Assembly (NCBI GenBank): GCA_902791035.1
Contig: CADAUA010000009.1
Location: 123,863-187,862 of the forward strand
From: an uncultured Coriobacteriaceae bacterium
Lineage (GTDB): Bacteria; Actinomycetota; Coriobacteriia; Coriobacteriales; Atopobiaceae
Direction: 5' to 3'
Length of the DNA: 64,000 nt
The notes beneath the pieces are model-generated. The model saw only the letters and a program-made list of their open reading frames with translations, was not told the origin of the DNA and ran no database searches. Every line of letters begins with the position of its first letter. The stretch's first letter is position 1. The position numbers were made by a program, and so were the translations under genes. This document shows, one piece after another, positions 29,240 through 38,442 of the stretch.

Positions 29240-30655
29240 CTACACCTCCGGAGTCTGGGTCTGGGGACGGAACGGGGCGAACACGCCGGCGAGGGCGTCC
29301 TCCAACTTCTTGTCTGCAGTCTCGGCGTGCACCGCGGTCGCGCTGTTGGTCAGGTCGCTCTCGGCCGTGGCCTCGCTCGCGCCCTTGCGCTTGGGCCTGG
29401 GGCCACCACCGCGCTCGGACCGGGCGATGTTGCTCTCCACGATGCCCACGATCTTGATGAGCGGCAGGGTCACGATCAGGTAGAAGATGGCGGCCGCCAT
29501 GTAAGGCGTGATGTTGCCGGAGACGGTCGTGAGGTTCTTGGAGAACATCATGAGCTCCATGACGCCCACGGACGAGAGCAGCGAGGTGTCCTTGTAGGCG
29601 GTGATGAAGTCGGAGGTCACGGTGGGCAGGACCCGGCGCACGGTCTGCGGGATGATGATGTTAGTCATGGTCTGCATGTGCGTCATGCCCAGGGAGCTCG
29701 CGGCCTCGTACTGGCCCACGGGGATGGACTCGATGCCGGCGCGAAAGATCTCTGCGAGGTAGGCGGAGGAGTTGATGGCCATGACGATGACGCCAAGGAC
29801 GTTGTTGTCGATGTTGATGCCGATCATGGGCAGGCCGAAGAACATGATGTAGATCTGTAGGAAGAGGGGCGTGCCACGCAGGATGTTGATGTAGATGATG
29901 GCGATGGCGCGGACGACCTTGTACTTGGAGATCTTGAGAAGGGCGAAGACCATGCCCAGAAGGATCGCGAAGGGATATGCCGCGATCACGATCGCCAAGC
30001 ACACCAGCCAGCCCGGGAAGAGCGACGAGAAGGACGTGAGCAGCAGCTGGGGCTTGAGGAACATGCCCAGGAAGGGCACGGAGTTCCAGGCCTGGACCGC
30101 GGGTTGCTCGTCGAGCCAGTTGACCGCCGCCTGGAGCGGGGTGTTCGCGATGATGGCGATCGTGGGCGAGTCGGCCAGCTGCCTGGTGCCATCGGCAGTC
30201 TCGTAGGTGCCGGAGACCGCGTAGTCACCGCCCTCTGAGGGGAACTGCATGTCGGTGATCTCCAGGCGCACGAGCGAATCGGCCGGGATGGCTTCGTCGA
30301 ACTTGACCGTGATGGAGCTGCCGGAGGGTGTGGTGGAGTTGCCGATCTCCACGCGCTTGAGGCCCTCGAGGACCGTCACGCGCGTGGTGGAGTGGTCGAA
30401 GGTGGCCCCGTCGGGCAGGCTCAGCGTGATGGCGGTGAGCTCCTCGCCATCCTCGACCGTGCCCTCCCAGGTAAGGCGGGTGTCCATGCCACCGATGACG
30501 CCGGAGCCACCGTCCTCGTTTGGACGGGCCGTGGCCTTGTTGGTCGTCATGGCCACAGCCGACGTAGGCACGAGCGCCAGGACGGCCACGAGCGCGATGG
30601 CAAGGGCGGCCAGCAGGCGCGTCGTCCTCTTGTTCTGACTCCTTCGCATGGGCAA
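29240..30655 (-). CDS. Amino-acid ABC permease fused to an N-terminal secreted domain
   Basis: 471 residues, about twice the usual permease length. Residues 10-35 form a signal peptide (LLAALAIALVAVLALVPTSAVA). Residues about 36-170 are an extracytoplasmic, beta-rich domain (GVIGGMDTRLTWEGTVEDGEE, ITLSLPDGATFDHSTTRV) that I do not recognise. Then a HisM/GlnP-type permease follows, with GWLVCLAIVIAAYPFAILLG and the coupling motif YEAASSLGMTHMQTMTNIIIPQ. The C-terminal tail is charged and cytoplasmic. It pairs with the ATPase 3 bases downstream. The secreted domain could hold a binding protein or the cell wall; that is a guess. Confidence 0.85.
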   Translation of the reverse strand: MPMRRSQNKRTTRLLAALAIALVAVLALVPTSAVAMTTNKATARPNEDGGSGVIGGMDTRLTWEGTVEDGEELTAITLSLPDGATFDHSTTRVTVLEGLKRVEIGNSTTPSGSSITVKFDEAIPADSLVRLEITDMQFPSEGGDYAVSGTYETADGTRQLADSPTIAIIANTPLQAAVNWLDEQPAVQAWNSVPFLGMFLKPQLLLTSFSSLFPGWLVCLAIVIAAYPFAILLGMVFALLKISKYKVVRAIAIIYINILRGTPLFLQIYIMFFGLPMIGINIDNNVLGVIVMAINSSAYLAEIFRAGIESIPVGQYEAASSLGMTHMQTMTNIIIPQTVRRVLPTVTSDFITAYKDTSLLSSVGVMELMMFSKNLTTVSGNITPYMAAAIFYLIVTLPLIKIVGIVESNIARSERGGGPRPKRKGASEATAESDLTNSATAVHAETADKKLEDALAGVFAPFRPQTQTPEV

Positions 30656-30661
30656 CTCCTT

Positions 30662-30698
30662 AAAAACCGTGCGCGGGGCCCTGCGGAGAGCCCCGCGC
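30662..30698 (-). terminator. Intra-operon terminator between binding protein and permease
   Basis: On the minus strand GCGCGGGGC, loop, GCCCCGCGC, then ACGG and five T (30662-30666). It lies after the binding-protein stop (30722) and just before the permease ribosome site, so partial readthrough would lower permease expression. Confidence 0.75.
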
Positions 30699-30721
30699 GT
30701 CCTACCGCGCAGCGCGCGGTG

Positions 30722-31570
30722 CTAGAGCGTGGTACCGAACCACTCGGTCTCGATCTTGTCCATGGTGCCGTCGGACTTGATCTTTGCGATAGCCTCGTTG
30801 AGGGCGGCAGTGAGGTTGGGATTGTCCTTGGACACGCAGACGCCGTACTGCTCGCCGGTGGGAATCTCCTCCACGACCTCGAGGTCCGAGAAGGACTGCT
30901 TGATCAGGTACTGCGACACGGGCAGGTCCACGACCATGGCGTCGTAGCTGCCGGTCTGGATGCCGGTGAGGGCGGCCGTGACGTCGTCCAGGGGGACCTT
31001 GGTGGCGTTGGACAGGTTCTCGGAGATCCACTCGTCGCCCGTGGTGCCGGACTGACAGCACACGGTCTTGGAGGCGTCGTTCAGGCTCTCCTCGGTCTCG
31101 CCCGACCCGGCCCTGCACACGATGGACTGGTTGGAGTCCAGGTAGGGGTCGGTGAAGTCGATGGACTCGGCACGCTCGTCGTTGATGGTGATGGCAGCGA
31201 TGGCCACGTCGGCCTTGCCGCCCTGCTTGATGGTGGGCACCAGGGTGTCGAACTTCTGGTTGGGCAGGTAGGTGGTCTCGAGCCCCATGGCCTCGCCCAG
31301 GGCCTTGGCGAAGTCCACGTCAAAGCCCTCCGGCTCGCCGGTCTTCTCGTCCATGTACTCGAAGGGCGCGAACCCGAGCTCGGCCACCACGGTGAGCTTG
31401 CCGTCCTCTACAAGGGTGTAGGAGCCGTCGTCGGCAGGGGCCGCGGAGTCATCCTTGGCGCCGGAATCGGTGCCGGAGTCGGAGCTGTTGCCGCCGCATG
31501 CCGCAAGCGAGAAGGTCCCGGCCGCCAGGCCCAGACCCTCGAGGAACGTGCGCCTGTTCATGTTCTTCAT
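30722..31570 (-). CDS. Amino-acid ABC substrate-binding lipoprotein 1
   Basis: 282 residues. A lipoprotein signal with a twin-Arg-like start (MNRRTFLEG) ends in the lipobox LAACGG, followed by a Ser/Asp-rich linker. The body is a family 3 solute-binding protein (VVAELGFAPFEYMDEKTGEPEGFDVDFAKALGEAMG, VAIAAITINDERAESIDFTDPYLDS). It presents polar amino acids to the permease. AAGGAAAG precedes the ATG at 31570. A second, related lipoprotein is encoded directly upstream, and hairpins follow both genes. Confidence 0.92.
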   Translation of the reverse strand: MKNMNRRTFLEGLGLAAGTFSLAACGGNSSDSGTDSGAKDDSAAPADDGSYTLVEDGKLTVVAELGFAPFEYMDEKTGEPEGFDVDFAKALGEAMGLETTYLPNQKFDTLVPTIKQGGKADVAIAAITINDERAESIDFTDPYLDSNQSIVCRAGSGETEESLNDASKTVCCQSGTTGDEWISENLSNATKVPLDDVTAALTGIQTGSYDAMVVDLPVSQYLIKQSFSDLEVVEEIPTGEQYGVCVSKDNPNLTAALNEAIAKIKSDGTMDKIETEWFGTTL

Positions 31571-31618
31571 TTCTTCTTTCCTTCCCATCCTGCTTGCGCC
31601 CCTCCCCAGGGGCCTGAC

Positions 31619-31651
31619 AAAACGCGAGGGCGGCGGGCACGCCCGCCACCC
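31619..31651 (-). terminator. Intra-operon terminator/attenuator between the two binding proteins
   Basis: Minus-strand GGGTGGCGGGC, 2 bases, GCCCGCCGCCC (11 bp with one wobble pair), then TCGCG and TTTT (31619-31622). It follows the stop of binding protein 2. Confidence 0.6.
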
Positions 31652-31663
31652 GGTGGTGCCTAC

Positions 31664-32506
31664 CTAGAGCTCCTGGCCGAACCACTTGGTCTCGAGGTCC
31701 GCCAGGGTGCCATCGTCCTCGAGCTCGGCGAGGGCCTTGTTTATGGCCGCCGTGAGGCCCGGGTTGTCCTTGGACACGACGATGCCGTACTGCTCGCCGG
31801 TCGGGATCTCGATGGCCACCTGGCAGTCGGTGTAGGACTGGGAGCAGAGGTAGCTCCCCACGGGCAGGTCGAGCACGCAGGCCGCGTAGAGGCCGGTCTG
31901 GACGCCGGTCACGGCCTGGATGGGGTCGTCCAGGGGCACGCACTCGGCGTTGGTCAGGTTCTCGCGAATCCAGTCCTCGCCCGTGGTGCCGGACTGGCAG
32001 GAGATCTTCTTGCCCGCCTGGTTGAGGGCCTCCTCGGTGGTGTCCGTGGCGTCGGCACGGGTGACCACGCCCTGGTTGGAGTCAAGGTAGGAGTCGGAGA
32101 AGTCGATCTCCTCCTCGCGGTCGGGGGTGATGGAGAAAGCCGAGATGCCCACGTCGGCGGTACCGCCCTGCTTGATGGTGGGGATGATGGTGTCGAACTT
32201 CACGGGCGGCTTCCACTCCATCTGGAGGCCCAGCTTGCCGGCGATGGCGTCGGCCAGGTCGATCTCGAAGCCCTCGGGCTCGTTCGTGGATGTGTTGATG
32301 GACTCGAGCGGCGGGTAGGACATGTCGGACAGGCCGATGAGCTTGCCCTCCTGGACCGTGGTAAAGCTCGAGGCGTCCGAGGTCGCCGCGGCATCGGAGC
32401 CGCCTGCGGACGCGGACGCGCCGTCCGAGCTACCGCCACAGGCGCCCAGGCCCATGAGGATCGCTGTCGACGCCGTCATCGAGATGAAGTTCCTACGAGT
32501 GAGCAT
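31664..32506 (-). CDS. Amino-acid ABC substrate-binding lipoprotein 2
   Basis: 280 residues; first gene of the operon. Signal MLTRRNFISMTASTAILMGLG followed by the lipobox cysteine (ACGGSSDG), then a family 3 binding protein (GLSDMSYPPLESINTSTNEPEGFEIDLADAIAGKLG, VGISAFSITPDREEEIDFSDSYLDS). It is a clear paralogue of the next gene, differing around the ligand pocket, so the two may bring different amino acids to one permease. AGGGAAGG is 5 bases before the ATG at 32506; a longer frame to 32569 lacks a ribosome site. Confidence 0.92.
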   Translation of the reverse strand: MLTRRNFISMTASTAILMGLGACGGSSDGASASAGGSDAAATSDASSFTTVQEGKLIGLSDMSYPPLESINTSTNEPEGFEIDLADAIAGKLGLQMEWKPPVKFDTIIPTIKQGGTADVGISAFSITPDREEEIDFSDSYLDSNQGVVTRADATDTTEEALNQAGKKISCQSGTTGEDWIRENLTNAECVPLDDPIQAVTGVQTGLYAACVLDLPVGSYLCSQSYTDCQVAIEIPTGEQYGIVVSKDNPGLTAAINKALAELEDDGTLADLETKWFGQEL

Positions 32507-32808
32507 GACTGCCTTCCCTTCTCCGTGAGGGGCAACGCTTGCCTTGATACCACCCCTCCGTGTGGTCAAACAGTTTCGGCCTTAATGGGCCCATCGCACA
32601 AAACTAGCGCCTTTATTTACATAACCGACATGTTTTGGGGTATTTTTGAGTTTCACGCGCATAAATGCCGGCCCCACTTGAAATCCCTTGCATATTGTGT
32701 CGACAACACGTACGCACGAAACAAACGGGCGCGACACGTCACGTGCCACGCCCGCCATCGTTTGGTTCCCGTTCTGTCACAAAGGCCGGACTGCCCGCCG
32801 GACCCCTG
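32507..32808. other. AT-rich intergenic control region
   Basis: This 302-bp gap lies between the importer operon start and the GS-like gene stop, both on minus. About 32575-32690 is clearly richer in A+T than the surroundings (tttatttacataaccgac and following bases), as expected of the importer promoter. I could not fix a -35/-10 pair or a GlnR box with confidence, and see no gene. Confidence 0.5.
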
Positions 32809-34149
32809 CTACACCCCGCCGTAGTAGTGCACGCGCTCCCAGTCGGTGACCGTGGTGCAGAACTCCTGCCACTCGGCCCGCTTGCTGCGAATGAAGTAGT
32901 CGAAGATGTGGTCGCCCAGGACCTCGCGCATGAGGTCGCTCCCCTCGAAGCGGTCCACCGCCTCGCCCAGCGTGCGCGGCAGGTGGACGATGCCCAGCTT
33001 GGCAAGCTCGTCCCCGGAGAGCTGGAAGGTCTCGTTCGAGGCCTCGGGCGGCAGGGGCAGCTCCTCCTCGATGCCCTTGAGGCCAGCTGCGATGGTGGCC
33101 GCGATGGCCAGGTAGGGATTGGCCGTGGGGTCGGGATTGCGCAGCTCGATACGGGTGGAAACGTGCTTGCCCGGCTTGTGGGTGGGCACGCGCACCAGGG
33201 CGGAGCGGTTGCGCTGGCCCCAGGTGGCGTAGTTGGGCACCTCGCCGCTCGTGATGAAGCGCTTGTAGGAGTTGACCGTGGGGTTGGTGACCAGCATGAA
33301 CTCCGGCGCGTACTTGAGCAGGCCCGCCACGTAGTGCTGGGCCAGGGGCGACAGGTGCGCCGGGTGGTCGGTCTTGGGAGCCCAGAAGAGGGACTCGCCG
33401 TCGTGGTCCAGGAGCGACTGGTAGAGGAACATGGCCGAACCCGGCTGGTCCGCGATGGGCTTGGGCATGAAGGAGGCGAACATGCCGTTGGCCACGGCCT
33501 CCTGCTTGATGACCAGACGGGCCGTCATGATGTTGTCCGCGCAGCTCAGGGCCTCGGTGTAGCGCAGCTCCACCACGTTCTGGGAGGGGCCGCCGCCGTG
33601 GAAGGAGTACTGCACGGGGATGGACATCTTCTCCAGCATGAGGGTCGTGGAGCGGCGCAGGTCGCGCGCGGAGTCCGACGGCGTGAGGTCAAAGTAGCCG
33701 GCGGAGTCCAGCGGCACGGGGTCCTTGTCGTTGTCAAAGTAGAAGTACTCGATCTTGGGCCCCACGTTGGGCACGTAGCCCTGGGCGTCGGCCTTCTCGA
33801 ACACGCGGCGCAGCACACCGCGGGGGTCGCCCTCGAAGGGCTCGCGCGACGGGGTCCGCACGTCGCAGAAGACGCGAGCCACAGCCGAATGGTCGGGGCG
33901 CCAGGGCAGGAGCTGGAAGGTGGTGGGGTCGGGGAAGGCCAGCATGTCCGACTCCTCGAGCGACGCGAAGCCGTCGACCGAGGACCCGTCGAAGCCTATG
34001 CCCTCCTCGAAGGCCTCCTCGAGCTCTTCCGGGGAGATGGAGAACGACTTGAGGGTACCGAGCACGTCCGTGAACCAAAGGCGCACGAACCGTACGTCAC
34101 GCTCCTCCACGGTACGGAGCACGAAGTCAATGTCCTTCTGGCTGCTCAT
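32809..34149 (-). CDS. Glutamine synthetase homologue with a degenerate active site
   Basis: 446 residues, the size and layout of type I glutamine synthetase: beta-Grasp domain, FDGSSVDGF (53-61), NPTVNSYKRF (289-298), RNRSALVRVP (313-322), RIELRNPDPTANPYLAIA (333-350). Four of six metal ligands of the family are replaced. The E-x-E pair reads K132-I-E134. The HHEVAPGQHE block reads FHGGGPSQNV, so both glutamates are Gly185 and Val192. GSGMH reads GSAMF, so the ammonium-site His is Phe241. Glu134, Glu303 and Glu335 remain. It probably cannot make glutamine by the normal mechanism; a regulatory or ligand-binding role is more likely. No adenylylation site. Confidence 0.85.
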   Translation of the reverse strand: MSSQKDIDFVLRTVEERDVRFVRLWFTDVLGTLKSFSISPEELEEAFEEGIGFDGSSVDGFASLEESDMLAFPDPTTFQLLPWRPDHSAVARVFCDVRTPSREPFEGDPRGVLRRVFEKADAQGYVPNVGPKIEYFYFDNDKDPVPLDSAGYFDLTPSDSARDLRRSTTLMLEKMSIPVQYSFHGGGPSQNVVELRYTEALSCADNIMTARLVIKQEAVANGMFASFMPKPIADQPGSAMFLYQSLLDHDGESLFWAPKTDHPAHLSPLAQHYVAGLLKYAPEFMLVTNPTVNSYKRFITSGEVPNYATWGQRNRSALVRVPTHKPGKHVSTRIELRNPDPTANPYLAIAATIAAGLKGIEEELPLPPEASNETFQLSGDELAKLGIVHLPRTLGEAVDRFEGSDLMREVLGDHIFDYFIRSKRAEWQEFCTTVTDWERVHYYGGV

Positions 34150-34275
34150 GCAAAAGCCCTCCTGGATAGGCAGCGATTGGCAGATTCCATCGACCTAGCG
34201 TGACACACGACTGTTTCTTGCACATTTCAGCCCACGAGCGGCCACGCAGAACCGTTGACCGGAGCGCCGGCCAGC

Positions 34276-34482
34276 CTACGGCCGCTTGGAGAGGGCGGCG
34301 TCTGCGTCGGCCAGCATCTTCGCGGACACGGGGCAGTGTCCCTCCCCCGTGAGGTGCGCCGAGCAGGTGCCCGAGCTCGAACAGTCCGCGCATTCGTCGC
34401 CGCGGGTACGCCAGATGTGGCGGAAGCACAGAAAGGCGACCGCCGCCACGGCAGCCACGATCACGAAATCGATGGGGTTCAT
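34276..34482 (-). CDS. FeoB-associated Cys-rich membrane protein
   Basis: 68 residues: one N-terminal membrane helix (DFVIVAAVAAVAFLCF), then a short cytoplasmic tail with four cysteines in the pattern CADC...C...C. This matches the small FeoB-associated Cys-rich proteins usually found next to feoB, thought to help ferrous iron uptake; here it is 23 kb from the feo genes. GGGAGG lies about 9 bases before the ATG. The promoter region is shared with gpmA and holds an 18-bp motif also found before feoA. Confidence 0.75.
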   Translation of the reverse strand: MNPIDFVIVAAVAAVAFLCFRHIWRTRGDECADCSSSGTCSAHLTGEGHCPVSAKMLADADAALSKRP

Positions 34483-34537
34483 GGACTCGTGCCTCCCTTC
34501 GCGGCGCCAACAGGGCGACTCGCGAAATTCTCTTGTG

Positions 34538-34555
34538 TTAGCCTAGGGCAACTAT
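34538..34555. promoter_or_regulatory. Shared 18-bp motif, copy 1
   Basis: TTAGCCTAGGGCAACTAT (plus) in the divergent gap between the FeoB-associated gene and gpmA. It resembles sites at 36956 (CDF), 39751 (DUF3793-flavodoxin) and 60588 (feoA). Consensus TTARCCTAGGTGNACTNT, partly palindromic around CCTAGG, as for DtxR/MntR-type operators. The TATAC at its end may be a -10 element. Confidence 0.5.
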
Positions 34556-34624
34556 ACCCAACTGGGTCATACTATGGACAGCGCGACACGACGTCGCACA
34601 CAACGCCCAAGAGAAGGGATCCAG

Positions 34625-35386
34625 ATGGACGACCAGACCATGAAGCTCGTCATCATTCGTCACGGTGAGAGCGAGTGGAACAAGCTCAACCTCTTTACCG
34701 GCTGGACCGACGTCGACCTCACCGAGACCGGCCGCGCCGAGGCTGCCGCCGGCGGCAAGGCCCTCAAGGAGCAGGGCTTTGACTTCGACGTCTGCTACAC
34801 GTCGCTCCTCAAGCGCGCCATCCACACCCTCAACATCGTGCTCGACCAGATGGACCGCGCCTGGCTGCCCGTGTACAAGACCTGGCGCCTCAATGAGCGT
34901 CACTACGGCGCCCTCCAGGGCCTGAACAAGGCCGACGCTGCCGCCGAGCACGGCGAGGAGCAGGTCCTGATCTGGCGTCGTTCCTTCGATGTCCAGCCGC
35001 CCGCCCTCACCCCCGGCGACGAGCGCGACCCCCACGTCCAGGCCCAGTTCCGCGACGTGCCGCAGGAGGACCTGCCCTACACCGAGTGCCTCAAGGACAC
35101 CATCGCCCGTGCCTGGCCCTACTTCGAGCAGGAGATCAAGCCCCAGCTCGAGAGCGGCAAGCGCGTGCTGATCGCCGCCCACGGCAACTCGCTGCGCGCC
35201 CTCGTGATGCAGCTCGAGCACCTGACCCCCGAGGAGATCCTCAAGGTCAACATCCCCACCGGCGTCCCCTGCTCCTACACCTTCGACAAGGACTGGAACA
35301 TCCTGGACAAGCACTACATCGGCGACCCGGCCACCATCGAGGCCAAGATCAACGCCGTCGCCAACCAGGGCAAGGCCAAGAAGTAA
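34625..35386 (+). CDS. gpmA: 2,3-bisphosphoglycerate-dependent phosphoglycerate mutase
   Basis: 253 residues. The phosphohistidine motif LVIIRHGESEWN, FTGWTDVDLTETG, the acidic YTSLLKRA and NERHYGALQGLNK regions, and the second His in AAHGNSLRALVM are all intact. It interconverts 3- and 2-phosphoglycerate in glycolysis, and needs no metal. AGAAGGGAT sits about 5 bases before the ATG at 34625. Enolase, the next glycolytic enzyme, is 1.7 kb away on the other strand. The gene is single and followed by two strong hairpins. Confidence 0.96.
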   Translation: MDDQTMKLVIIRHGESEWNKLNLFTGWTDVDLTETGRAEAAAGGKALKEQGFDFDVCYTSLLKRAIHTLNIVLDQMDRAWLPVYKTWRLNERHYGALQGLNKADAAAEHGEEQVLIWRRSFDVQPPALTPGDERDPHVQAQFRDVPQEDLPYTECLKDTIARAWPYFEQEIKPQLESGKRVLIAAHGNSLRALVMQLEHLTPEEILKVNIPTGVPCSYTFDKDWNILDKHYIGDPATIEAKINAVANQGKAKK

Positions 35387-35415
35387 GTAGAGTAGACCGT
35401 TCGGTAGAGACTTGG

Positions 35416-35483
35416 GCTGGGCCCTTCATCCAGTGCTCAAACAGCTCGCTTCGCGAGAACTGCACCTGGACGAAGGGCCCAGC
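35416..35483. repeat. Long branched inverted repeat after gpmA
   Basis: GCTGGGCCCTTCATCCAG and TGC pair with GCACCTGGACGAAGGGCCCAGC at the other end (about 20 bp with one mismatch and one bulge), enclosing a small CTCGC-TTC-GCGAG hairpin. It lies between gpmA and the terminator at 35528. Confidence 0.65.
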
Positions 35484-35527
35484 TCTTCTACCTCGCGGCC
35501 GTGCTTCGGCAGTCAGGGAGATTTGTC

Positions 35528-35564
35528 TTGCCTCTCTGGTGCCCCTTGGGCACCAGAGAGGCAA
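35528..35564. terminator. Bidirectional terminator between gpmA and the CDF gene
   Basis: TTGCCTCTCTGGTGCCC, loop CTT, GGGCACCAGAGAGGCAA: a perfect 17-bp stem followed on plus by TCTTTGCT. It serves the convergent gpmA (plus) and CDF (minus) genes. Confidence 0.88.
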
Positions 35565-35570
35565 TCTTTG

Positions 35571-36740
35571 CTATTCGCTTACACTGACGTCGGTGTCGAG
35601 GGTGGCGTAGACCCTGTATTGGGGGTAAGCCACCCGCACCTCCGACAGGATCTGGTCGAACTCCCCCTGGCGGTCCGGGGCGTCGAAGGAGACGACCACG
35701 TCAAAGGTCATGAGGTGCTTCTCACCGTCCAAGTGGAAGCCGTGAAGCTGCAGAACGTGCTCGTGGGCGCGCACGATCTTCTCCACGCCCCTGCGCACCT
35801 CCTCAACCCCCGCATCTCCACTCCTTGCGTACACCCCCACCGCCTCGATGATCACCTTGCCATCCGTGCGCAGGTAGACTGCCTGTTGGACGCAGCGGGT
35901 CAACTCGTCTATGCGGGTGGCGTCCATGTCGTCGGGGACCTCCACGTGAAGCGAGCCCACCAGCCGTTCGGGCCCATAGCTATGGAGGATGAGGTCATAG
36001 ACCCCCAGGACGCCGGGCTGGGCGCCCGCGATGTCCTTGACCTCGTCGGTCACCTCAGTTGTCACCCGCTCGCCGAGGATCTGCCCCAGGGTGTCACGCA
36101 GCATCTCGCAACCGGCCTTGACGATGAAGCCCGAGATCAGGGCACCCACCCAGGCCTCGAGCGACACGCCGCAGGCCAGGTAGAGCAAGGCGGCGCCCAG
36201 CGTGGAGGCGGAAAGGATGGCGTCGGAAAGCGCATCAGTGCCGGAGGCAACCAGCGAGTCGGAGCTCGTGTCCTCCCCCACCCGCTTGACGTGGCGTCCC
36301 AGTGCCAGCTTGACCGCAATGCCAGCTGCGACCACCGCGAGTGCGGCAACCGAGTAGTCCGGTGCCTCTGGTGACACGATCTTCTTGACGGACTCCGCTG
36401 CCGACGTCACGCCCGCATAGAGCACGATCACGGCAATCACCGTGGCGGAGAGGTACTCCACGCGCCCATAGCCCAAGGGATGCTCCTTGTCGGCGGGCTT
36501 TGCCGCCAGCCGGGTGCCCAAGATAGTGATCACAGAGCTCAGGGCATCCGAGAGGTTGTTCACCGCGTCCAGCGTGATGGCGATCGAGCTGGACAGCAGG
36601 CCCACGGCGGCCTTGAAGATGGCCAGCAGGACGTTGGCCACGATCCCCAGCACGCTTGTGCGCACGATGCGCCGCTCGCGGTCGGTCGCTCCCAACGGGT
36701 TTGCGGGAGTGTGCCGCGTGCCTTCCTCTTCCCCTGACAT
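35571..36740 (-). CDS. Cation diffusion facilitator family transporter
   Basis: 389 residues: six membrane helices (about 25-200) and a long cytoplasmic C-terminal part. The metal site is formed by LDAVNNLSDAL in helix 2 and TDALSDAIL in helix 5, an Asp-rich pattern in which the His seen in Zn-type members is Asp, as in Mn/Fe-type CDF proteins. It exports divalent metal against H+. The C-terminus is about 90 residues longer than the minimal family and seems to hold two ferredoxin-like units. The leader contains a strong terminator-like hairpin, so metal-dependent attenuation is possible. Confidence 0.88.
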   Translation of the reverse strand: MSGEEEGTRHTPANPLGATDRERRIVRTSVLGIVANVLLAIFKAAVGLLSSSIAITLDAVNNLSDALSSVITILGTRLAAKPADKEHPLGYGRVEYLSATVIAVIVLYAGVTSAAESVKKIVSPEAPDYSVAALAVVAAGIAVKLALGRHVKRVGEDTSSDSLVASGTDALSDAILSASTLGAALLYLACGVSLEAWVGALISGFIVKAGCEMLRDTLGQILGERVTTEVTDEVKDIAGAQPGVLGVYDLILHSYGPERLVGSLHVEVPDDMDATRIDELTRCVQQAVYLRTDGKVIIEAVGVYARSGDAGVEEVRRGVEKIVRAHEHVLQLHGFHLDGEKHLMTFDVVVSFDAPDRQGEFDQILSEVRVAYPQYRVYATLDTDVSVSE

Positions 36741-36811
36741 ACCCTCTCCTCTCTGCTGCCATGGGGCATGAGTCTAGACCGCATTGACGGGCAGCAATAG
36801 GGGCTGGGGAC

Positions 36812-36932
36812 AAAAACGCGCCGCCGGCACAAGTCAGGGGGATGCCGGCGGCGCTTGGACCTGTTCGCGATCCGGGGAGAGGATCCGTCTCGCACCAGGT
36901 AGGGGTAAACAAGGTTTGTGTCTGGGTGTTAG
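36812..36932 (-). promoter_or_regulatory. Structured leader with internal terminator upstream of the CDF gene
   Basis: On the minus strand a hairpin GGATCC...GGATC enclosed by ACCTG...CAGGT (about 36858-36898) is followed by GCGCCGCCGGC (36844-36854), loop, GCCGGCGGCGC (36818-36828) and a run of five T (36812-36816), then 70 bp to the CDF ATG. This is the layout of an attenuator or riboswitch. I could not match it to a known class. Confidence 0.55.
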
Positions 36933-36955
36933 CCCTCGTTAACTCCTTGACCTGT

Positions 36956-36973
36956 ATAGTACACCTTGGTTAA
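36956..36973 (-). promoter_or_regulatory. Shared 18-bp motif, copy 2 (CDF promoter)
   Basis: Minus-strand TTAACCAAGGTGTACTAT. A TATACA just at its end can serve as the -10 of the CDF leader transcript. It matches the motif described at 34538. Confidence 0.5.
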
Positions 36974-37054
36974 CTCTTGTCTAGCCAGAATTGCGAAATT
37001 CCTAGCAATTTGTTGGGATTGTGACAGGGGCCCGCGTTATGCAGGTCAGCATAG

Positions 37055-37091
37055 AAAAGGGACGCCGAGGCGCATGTTCACCCCGGCGTCC
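37055..37091 (-). terminator. eno terminator
   Basis: Minus-strand GGACGCCG, loop, CGGCGTCC, then CTTTTC (T run 37055-37058), about 30 bp after the eno stop. Confidence 0.75.
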
Positions 37092-37118
37092 GTTTGGTCG
37101 ATGGTCAGGCCCTATCCC

Positions 37119-38423
<1,305 letters not shown>

Positions 38424-38442
38424 TCAAATGTTGGTACGCCTA

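Noticed and set aside
36741..36980. NiCo (czcD) or yybP-ykoY manganese riboswitch
   Set aside because: The conserved junction bases I know for these classes are not present, so only a generic attenuator is claimed.
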